Shown: piece after piece, positions 57,010 to 64,000 of the stretch
How the letters are laid out: each line of letters opens with the position of its first letter
Numbering within the stretch: position 1 is the stretch's first letter
From: Trichoderma breve
Lineage: Eukaryota; Ascomycota; Sordariomycetes; Hypocreales; Hypocreaceae
Direction of reading: 5' to 3'
Length of the DNA: 64,000 nt
Assembly (NCBI RefSeq): GCF_028502605.1
Contig: NW_026611593.1
Location: forward strand, 2,790,001-2,854,000
Position numbers and translations under genes: made by a program
Notes under the pieces: model-generated
Seen by the model: only the letters and a program-made list of their open reading frames with translations
The model's database searches: none
What the model was told of the DNA's origin: nothing

Positions 57010-58445
57010 ATGTTGAATCCGCTCAAGGCCAACTCGCGCGTCCTTCGCAGGGCCTCCATCCGGAGACTGGCACAGCCGTCCGTCTCCGTCATCTCCAATC
57101 CCATCCGGAGTGCGGGAAGCCTCTCGCAACGGCCCAATTCGGGATTTGTGTCGTTCCCCGGCGCCCTCAAGAGCTCATTCACCAGCTCTCTCAAGTTTGA
57201 GACGCCCGAATCATACACAGCCCTGCCGACGTACAGAGTCGTGGACCAGAATGGCCAAGTGGTTGACCCCTCCTTCAGCCCGGACATCAGCGACGAGGCC
57301 GTCATCAAGCTGTACAAGGATATGCTGTACATCTCCATCATGGATCTCATCATGTTCGATGCTCAGAGACAGGGCCGACTAAGCTTTTACATGGTAAGCG
57401 CTGGCGAGGAGGCCGTGAGCGTTGGCACCTCGAGTGTGCTGGACAAGGATGATCCCGTCTTCTGCCAGTACCGAGAGCAGGGCCTGTTCAAGGAGAGGGG
57501 ATTCACTACGGAACAATTCATGTCACAGCTGTTTGCCAACAGAAACGACAACGGCCGGGGCAGGAACATGCCCATTCACTACGGATGCAAGCCGTTGAAC
57601 ATTGTGAGCACTCCCAGGATGCAACCCCTGCAAATGACGACTAACACTTTCCGCCACAGCACACTGTCTCCTCACCATTGGCTACACAGCTTCCGCAGGC
57701 TTCGGGGGCGGCTTATGCCTTGAAGCTACAGAGACTACAAGATCCAAGCTCTAAGCCACGAGTAGCGGCGGTCTTCTTCGGAGAGGGAGCCGCCAGTGAA
57801 GGCGATTTCCATGCCGCGCTGAACATTGCCGCCACACGCTCTTGTCCTGTCGTCTTCATCTGCCGCAACAACGGGTTTGCCATTTCCACACCAACCCTCG
57901 ATCAGTACCGAGGAGACGGCATTGCAAGCAGAGGAATTGGCTATGGAATTGATACCATTCGAATTGACGGAAACGACATATGGGCAGTCAGAGAAGCCAC
58001 AAAGAAGGCGCGAGAAATGGCACTGCAGGACGGTGGCAAGCCGGTGCTTATTGAAGCCATGACCTACCGTGTCTCTCATCACAGTACTTCCGACGACTCG
58101 TTTGCATACCGAGCCCGTGTCGAAGTCGAGGATTGGAAGCGACGAGATAACCCCATCACTCGACTAAGGAAGTGGATGGAGGCCAAAGGATGCTGGGACG
58201 AGGCCAAGGAAAAGGAGGCCCGAGACAGCCTGAGGAAGGAAATCCTCAAGGGATTCAGCGAAGCAGAGCGAGAGAAGAAGCCGCCCATTGGCTCCATGTT
58301 TGAGGACGTTTATGAAAGTCTGACACCCGACCTCAAGGAGCAGATGGGACAACTCAAAGAATTACTAGAGACATACCCCGAGGAGTATGATGTTGCCTCG
58401 TATGAGGGCGGAGTAGCGAGCTTGGATGTACCAAAGGACAATTAA
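57010..58445 (+). CDS. Branched-chain 2-oxoacid dehydrogenase E1 alpha subunit
   Basis: Exons 57,010-57,603 and 57,660-58,445 give 459 residues. The mitochondrial matrix enzyme decarboxylates the keto acids of Leu, Ile and Val with thiamine diphosphate. A basic presequence (MLNPLKANSRVLRRASIRRLA) is followed by YKDMLYISIMDLIMFDAQRQGR, SAGEEAVSVGTSSVL, the NMPIHYG segment and HTVSSPLATQLPQASGAAYALK. The cofactor motif is GEGAASEGDFHAALNIAA ending in CRNNGFAIST. The loop YRVSHHSTSDDSFAY matches the phosphorylation loop (HHSTSDDS) that regulates the mammalian enzyme. The 56-nt intron is required to restore HTVSSPLATQ. Confidence 0.96.
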
Positions 58446-58787
58446 GCTATTGATAGATGAGCGTTTCTGTGTTTTGTAAATAGTTTGATGATTTCTTTAG
58501 AAGAATCTATAAATGGAAACGTTAATGGTTTGATATTCGCATCGTCCCATCAACTTGTGCATTGCATTGTAAAATGAAGAAGTACCATGAAGGTACCGCA
58601 CAGAACAGAGAGAGCTTGCATTGCCCAATCCGGGCTAGAGCAGTCTTGACATTTGGCACAACAGTGAGCGCTAGCGCGTTTAAGGATTAGCTTAAGGTCC
58701 CTAATCAACATTCCACGCTGAGCTCTCCACCAAGTTACTTTGAAGCTACTCCAAACATCCATTCTCTTGATATCAACAAATCGCACC
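58446..58787. other. Intergenic spacer
   Basis: Holds the 3' end of the E1-alpha gene and the promoter of the dynactin gene. No gene recognised. Confidence 0.6.
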
Positions 58788-59436
58788 ATGTCGAGCTCGA
58801 GCAAGAGGCATTCTATCCTACCGGCTGTTGACCGCAGCGGTCCGAAGCCTCCCGTCAACTTTTCCACATCGCTCACGATTTCGGACAATGCGGTCCTGCT
58901 GGGTTCCCATTCAATCACGATGCAGGCAGAGACGGTGGTTCATCCCCGGTCGCGCATCGAATCAAGCGTCGGCAGCATTCTCGTCGGGCGACGGTGCATT
59001 GTTCAAGAGCGAGTGCATCTCGGGGCTCCTCCAGAGAGCCGCGAAAAGGGTACTGGCGGTGTGAGCCTAGGCGACTATGTTCTCATCGAGGCAGGTTCGG
59101 TGGTGGAAGCTGGAGGGACGGAAATTGGCGAGGGCAGCGTCATTCAAGTTGGAAGCAAAATTGGAGGCGGTGCCAAGATTGGTAAAGTACGAAACACAAG
59201 CTACTATGATACGATGTTCATCGAGCTACAAAGCTAATGCTATGTAGAATTGTACAGTGTCTCACTTGTCCGTCATTGCGAGCGGCGAGGTACTACCCGA
59301 CAACACGGTCGTTTACTCCAACGGCACCCGGCGAACCGACAGGCGCGGGACCCCAGAGCTTCGAAAACTAAGCATTGTGAAGCAGATTGCTATGCTAAGG
59401 AAAATGATACCGAGTAACCCAGACAAGTTCCGATAG
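58788..59436 (+). CDS. dctn6: Dynactin subunit 6 (p27)
   Basis: Exons 58,788-59,186 and 59,248-59,436 give 195 residues. p27 and p25 form the pointed-end complex of dynactin, which links dynein to cargo. A left-handed beta-helix is evident from hexapeptide-type repeats (VLLGSHSITM, TVVHPRSRIES, SILVGRRCIVQERVHLG, VLIEAGSVVEAGG, TEIGEGSVIQVGSKIGGGAKIGKNCTVSHLSVIASGEVLPDNTVVY). A C-terminal helix follows (ELRKLSIVKQIAMLRKMIPS). The start at 58,788 was taken because the frame upstream (to 58,740) reads like leader. The gene ends 23 bases from the stop of the convergent transhydrogenase gene. Confidence 0.88.
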
Positions 59437-59459
59437 TCTGCTACAAAATTCATGCTACA

Positions 59460-61190
59460 TCAATAGCTCATGGCGTCCTCGAAAAGGCCCCGTAGCTGCT
59501 CCTTTTCAGCTTGCAGTTCCGTGGCAAGATTGGGGGCCAGCTTCAGCACTCGGGCTTGGGGAATGGTGCCTTCAACGAGTGCATCAATGTGCTCGCTACC
59601 AAAGCCCAGATCCTTGAGCCCATTCGGCTGGTCTCCCAGATCCTGAAGGAATTTCATCAGTGCCTCAGCCAAGACCTCACCAGCACTCTCTTTCTTTACG
59701 TTGGAAATGTCAACGCCAAAGGCTTCTGCCGCAACGAGATGCCTCTCTGGGTTGGAAGCTGCCGTGAAGCGGAAGACGGCGGGGGCAGAGACTGCTACGG
59801 AAACGCCGTGTGGGATGATGGGGTGCGGGATCTCATAGCCGGCGTGCTTGTAACCTGGATTTTGGCCAGAAATGGGATACGACATGCCTTCGTTACAGTT
59901 AGCTTAACAGCTGGCTAAAAATATGGTGGGATTAGGTCACTTACCGTGGCATAAATGAACACCCGCATTTCCAAAGCCAACTCCAGCAAGCGTTGCCGCC
60001 AATAGCATTTCGCTCTGCGCTTCGAAATCATCGGGATTTTTCACGGCTCGTGGGAGATACTTGACTGTGCTCTTCAGTGCATTGAGAGAGAAGATGTCTG
60101 AGATGGGATTGGCTCCCTGGTAAGCTGGCCGAAGGATGGGGTTTGTGGGCCGAGGTGTTCGCTCGTTATAGGGAATAGCTGTCCACGACTCGAGAGAGTG
60201 ACACAGGACGTCTAGACCGGAGCTGGCCTTGACGGCAGCGGGCATGGTCCGCGTGTTGAGCGGATCACATATTCCAAGGGTGGGCTTGAGATTCCGGTGA
60301 GCAACACCTGTCTTTGCTCTCTTGGAAACGAGATCAAAGATGGCGGTTCCCGTGGTCTCACTACCAGTACCCGCGGTGGTTGGGACTGCAATCAACGGCT
60401 TCATGGGCTTGTCAATGGGGAGCCCCTTTCCCAGTGGCGCATTGACAAAGTCCAAGAAATCTGCATCTGGGTACGCCGTGTAGAGGTTCATCAGCTTGGC
60501 CGTGTCCATGACGGAGCCTCCGCCGACAGCGAGAAAAACATCTGGCTCATACGGCCTTGCCCATGCAATTGCGTCCTTGATACTAATAGTTTTGACGAAT
60601 GCGTTAGTCGAGTCAGGGAAAAAACAACCAGCAGACGCTGGTATGATACACGTTGGATGGGTACAGCGGGGGAGGGGGCAATTCACGAGCTATCCTTTGG
60701 TTCTATCCTTACGTCGGAGTAGACCTTGAAATTGATGCCCTCGCGATCGAGACTCTCTCGAACTTGTCTCATGGCATCCAATTGATTCACAGTCTGGTCG
60801 GTAACAACACACACTCGCTTCGCGCCCATGTTCTTCAGGTCCATACCAACCTCCTGGGTCACGCCAGCTCCGAAGCGAATGGACGAAGCCGCCATCTCAA
60901 AGGCATACTCCTTGAGGTCGGCATTGGAAGGCGTGGCGAACCGGCGGCCGCCTATGTTCTTGTTCTGGGTGATGGAGGTGCGGTGATAACCCGGATTGGA
61001 GTGGCACGGACATGACGGAGGATGGGTATACTGGATTGTTCGAAGAAGATTCGACGCGCGCTTGGCGGCCTAGATGCGATTGGTGAATACGACAAGGTTG
61101 AATTAAGCATAGATATGGACAGGGACAGGGAAGAGGAGCTTGTACTATACATACATTTGGCAATACTCTGACGGAGGCTCCCAGGGTCAT
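59460..61190 (-). CDS. Hydroxyacid-oxoacid transhydrogenase-type iron alcohol dehydrogenase (ADHFE1-like)
   Basis: Exons 61,190-61,155; 61,069-60,687; 60,582-59,945; 59,887-59,460 give 494 residues. ADHFE1 proteins are mitochondrial and couple 4-hydroxybutyrate oxidation to 2-oxoglutarate reduction. Seen are FEMAASSIRFGAGVTQEVG, VCVVTDQTV, VYSDVRIEPKDSSIKDAIAWA, the dinucleotide motif FLAVGGGSVMDTAKL, VPTTAGTGSETT, the iron-ADH signature with SSGLDVLCHSLESW, GFGNAGVHLCHGMSYPISG and IPHGVSVAVSAPAVFRF. Exon 2 was ended at the GTGAAT donor, not the better-looking GTAAGG 30 bases earlier, because only this keeps RIEPKDSSIKDA. The last acceptor is a poor CGAAG. Substrate is by similarity only. Confidence 0.92.
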
Positions 61191-62298
61191 TCTGGCTTTG
61201 TGGCGTAATTTTTATTTAATTTCCGATTGCAATTAGAGTAGAATTCCAATCCTGTTTGTACAGCAACAGTCTACTTTGCGGGGTTGGGAGTTGATGCCAG
61301 GAGGGTATGTCAACATTATGGGGTAATGGGTTCGGTTTGCCCCGGTTATGTGGTAGAGTCGCAGCGCAAGGCTTAGAATGGAGATTGGATTGTGTTAAGC
61401 CTACCGGTTAGCGTTAGGAAGCTCCAGTTTAAAGAATTGCCGCCGTATGGGGTAACCGAGGTCATCGATTAGAATGGATGGAATGAAGAACTGTAGACGG
61501 TTTTCAGTGACCTTCTAGCGTTCCCCAAGTCCGTCCATGGATTCATTCTTTTTTTAGGGCAGTTTACAACTACCTTGGTACTATGTACGATTGAGGCCAA
61601 GTTAGTAAGTAAGCTGCATATCCGGTGCATACGACGGTACAGTCGGTATTTAGCAGATACCGACATCCATGGACATTACAGTAGTAGTTTAGTTAGCTGG
61701 TTTGCTGGTGGTGTGTGTGATTGATTCCGGGACACCCACCTAAGCACTCCGACCGTTTACAGTAACTCGCACAGCATGTTCTAGATGGAACAGGGAGCCT
61801 TTTTCAAAGCTTCCATTGATTAGTTAGTCGAGTCGCGGCTCTCCAGAAGGCCAATCCTCTTGCAAAAATTAGTCATCGGAAGTATTTTTCCTGCGTGCAC
61901 CTCGTTGAATGCGCATCTGCAAGCTTTAATTGCCCCGTACGGAGCAGTCAGTTATGCCATCGGCTCAGCCGGATCATCTCAGCGTTGTTATCGGCACTCT
62001 CAGGTGACAACGTCATCATTCTTCAAGGTCCGTTGCCCGACGCTTTCTTGGCAACCCTGTTCCTGTTTTCCTTGGGATTAAGTTGTTTTTTTTTTTTACA
62101 CCCAGTCCAAGTTCTTTAAAGAAATGGCGCCCACGTCGCCGCCCAGCCAAATGAAGGACTCTTATCGCCAGTAGTTTTCTTTTTTTATCCCTTTAGCTTT
62201 TTTACTTTCTTCATTGTTTATTTAGTTGTCTTTTTTTATAACCCTCCAATTCAACCTCCCCTGATCGCATCGTGTGTGAACAAACGCTGCTGCCCACG
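61191..62298. other. Divergent promoter region
   Basis: About 1.1 kb between the transhydrogenase gene (-) and the membrane protein gene (+). The right end is strongly T-rich (several T runs between 62,080 and 62,240), a usual fungal leader. No gene recognised. Confidence 0.6.
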
Positions 62299-63621
62299 AT
62301 GCCGGGCGCAGATCAGGATCCAGCGGCCGTCCGTTCCATGTCGGAGGATTTGCCAAACAATGCCGCTGCTGCTGCAAAGGCAAAGGCCGCTGACTCTCCC
62401 GCCAACGTCAACGGCGGCATCGCCATGTCCCATCACGGCACCGCCTCGCTGCCAAACATCGTCACCTTTGCGTCCATGGACACGGCCACCCGAAGAGCAA
62501 GCCATCAGGTCAACCCGGAATCCCCTCGCACAGACGCGCCCCGGCGAAGTCTCTCGTATGCGCTGCGGCAGGAATCAGATGTTTACTACGACTCGCGGGC
62601 TGGCACGCGCAAGGAATGGAAGCGACGAGATCGGACTCTGCAGGATTACTACGGCAACAACCCTCAGTTATTACCCCAGCTGCCGTTTACCTGGCATCAC
62701 GGATGGAAGCGCTGGAGACTGTTTCTGTTCGCCATCATGGTGTTTATCGATGGCTCGGTGGTGCCGATTGTGCTGTACTATGCAATGAGATACGCAGGCC
62801 ATGTCCCGGGCTGGATCATCTTTGCCGTCATCACAACCATCTGGGGCGGGCCAACATACGTCGAATTTGGCATCAGAACTCTGCGTCTCATAAAGAAGGA
62901 GAGATTTTATCGCCCGCTAGGCACCAACAGCCGCTGGTGCTTTGACACCTTGAACTGGACGTCGGTCCTCACCATCACGGCCGTCACGGCGCTCTTCATC
63001 GTGGGCAGTGCGCCGCATGAGGTCTGGCTGAGGGTTCTTTGCATGCCGGCACCGGCCATTTTGTACAGCATCGGCGGTGTTTTGTTTCTGATTACGCTGT
63101 ACCACGCTATGGATTGGCGTGCTCCCTTCCGTCTGAGCTCTACGGGCAAAGGCGAAAAGGTATGACATCCATCTCTATACTCTATCTCCTACTTACAAGC
63201 GTCTCTTACTGACTTTTTTTTTTCCCTTCTTGCACAGGTCTTGCCTGGGGTGTATTATTTTATTGAAGATGTCGTCGCCGTCAACGCCGGCGCCGGTCGG
63301 CCATACCGAGAAGCTCTTGCTGCACGTTATACTGCTAGCCCCCGCTTCCGGCGAATGCTATTCGTCCAGTCTCTGTTCTGGTCCATCCCTGCCCTCATCT
63401 TGGCGGCCGGCCTCACCGTTGTAGCTCTCATCCACCCCATTCCCGCAACCGTCGCGTATGGCATATGCTGGGCTGTGCCATTTTTATGGTGCTTGCTCTG
63501 GTGCGGGATTACAATCAAGTGGTGCAAGCGGGACATGGTCCGGGAGAGAGAAGAGTGGGAAAGAAAAAATCCCACGGAGAAACTCGAGGCAGCAAGCAAT
63601 GAGCCTTTGGCGGGAGTATAA
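62299..63621 (+). CDS. Unknown six-span fungal membrane protein
   Basis: Exons 62,299-63,159 and 63,238-63,621 give 414 residues. The first 135 residues are a soluble Ala/Ser/Asn-rich leader ending in the conserved-looking EWKRRDRTLQDYYGNNPQLL and LPFTWHHGWKRWRLF. Six hydrophobic spans follow (starting near RLFLFAIMVF, WIIFAVITTIWGG, WTSVLTITAVTALF, APAILYSIGGVLFLITL, LFVQSLFWSIPALILA and AYGICWAVPFLWCLLW). Before span 5 there is a short soluble loop, VLPGVYYFIEDVVAVNAGAG. The C-terminal tail is charged (REREEWERKNPTEKLE). I do not recognise a named family; no transporter or enzyme motif is visible. The start ATG follows a long T-rich leader. Confidence 0.82.
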
Positions 63622-63672
63622 TTGTTGTATCTATCAAGGTTGCTGCTACTACTCTGTTGCATCGCATACATC

Positions 63673-64000
63673 TTAACCACGACGCATATCCCTACCGCAC
63701 CTAGCCCATACATCGTTGGCGGTGATTGCTGTGCTGATAATCATGGCAACGGCAGTCACTTCAGAGTCTACTTGAACCAGCCCAACAGCAGAGGCTGGGA
63801 GAAGCAAGTCCATGGCGTCAGATATGAGCTTCAGGATCAGCGGCGAGACAGGCTCCCCGGGTTTTGTCTGTCTGTTGCTCTTTTCTACCTGATTCTCATT
63901 TGGCTTCTTTGGAGCAGATTCATCTCTATCTTGAAGTTCACTTTCCTTCTGCGCGTCTTTCTCTTTCTCGTTAGTAGACGAGGGACTGGGGGCCACTTGA
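63673..64000 (-). CDS. PEX11-like peroxisomal membrane protein, C-terminal part (cut by window edge)
   Basis: The frame is open to the right edge, so the N-terminus is missing. The visible part is a Lys/Glu/Ser-rich linker (EKEKDAQKESELQDRDESAP) followed by PVSPLILKLISDAMDLLLPASAVGLVQVDSEVTAVAMIISTAITANDVWARC. This resembles the C-terminal hydrophobic segment of Pex11-family proteins, where D-LLLP-SALG and a final W are typical; these proteins shape and divide peroxisomes. The stop at 63,673 lies only 51 bases from the stop of the convergent membrane protein gene. Identification rests on this short segment. Confidence 0.55.
   Translation of the reverse strand, partial: QVAPSPSSTNEKEKDAQKESELQDRDESAPKKPNENQVEKSNRQTKPGEPVSPLILKLISDAMDLLLPASAVGLVQVDSEVTAVAMIISTAITANDVWARCGRDMRRG

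Overview
The window is nuclear DNA of a filamentous ascomycete. Genes are intron-rich: introns are mostly 50-100 nt, with GTRNGY-type donors and CTAAC or CTGAC branch points. Coding sequence has roughly balanced base composition, and the proteins look like those of Sordariomycetes. A hypocrealean fungus of the Trichoderma type is my best guess, but this is inference because no rRNA or marker locus is present.

Region 1 (1-11,640) is an extremely A+T-rich block with no intact gene. Its few remaining G:C pairs sit mostly in AGCT or CpT contexts. CpA, TpG and CpG are almost absent, which is the signature of repeat-induced point mutation (RIP) carried near completion. Inside it are a recognisable relic of a hAT transposase (5,427-5,618), several degenerate copies of another repeat in both orientations, and long simple-sequence arrays. 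The block ends sharply at about 11.64 kb.

Region 2 (11,646-64,000) is ordinary euchromatin with 23 protein genes, one of them cut by the window edge. In order these are: 6-phosphogluconate dehydrogenase; a Cue2-like CUE/Smr ribosome-rescue nuclease; an SR splicing factor; fimbrin; a large coiled-coil protein (-); a Ufd4/TRIP12-type HECT ubiquitin ligase; an unknown acidic protein (-); a mitochondrial APS/PAPS-type carrier (-); TAF8; RACK1/CPC-2 (-), whose fifth exon is preceded by an intron carrying a U24/snR24-like C/D snoRNA; an unknown coiled-coil nuclear protein (-); OST3/6; ribosomal protein eL18; mitochondrial rRNA methyltransferase Mrm2 (-); a DUF2433 metallophosphoesterase-like RGG protein; COQ5 (-); a 58-residue membrane microprotein (-); BCKDH E1-alpha; dynactin p27; a hydroxyacid-oxoacid transhydrogenase-type iron alcohol dehydrogenase (-); a six-span membrane protein; and a PEX11-like C-terminus running off the right edge (-).

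These genes do not form one pathway. Translation and ribosome-associated functions are frequent (Cue2-like, RACK1 with its snoRNA, eL18, Mrm2), as are mitochondrial functions (carrier, Mrm2, COQ5, BCKDH E1-alpha, transhydrogenase). One small accessory patch lies between OST3 and eL18 (47.7-48.5 kb): a frameshifted Gag-like relic flanked by a 49-bp direct repeat whose copies differ only by transitions.

Exon boundaries were assigned by hand from splice signals, reading frame and family conservation. Most are frame-consistent across the whole gene. The least certain points are the first exon of the HECT gene, the 3' end of TAF8 and the acceptor of the last exon in the 43.9-45.6 kb gene.
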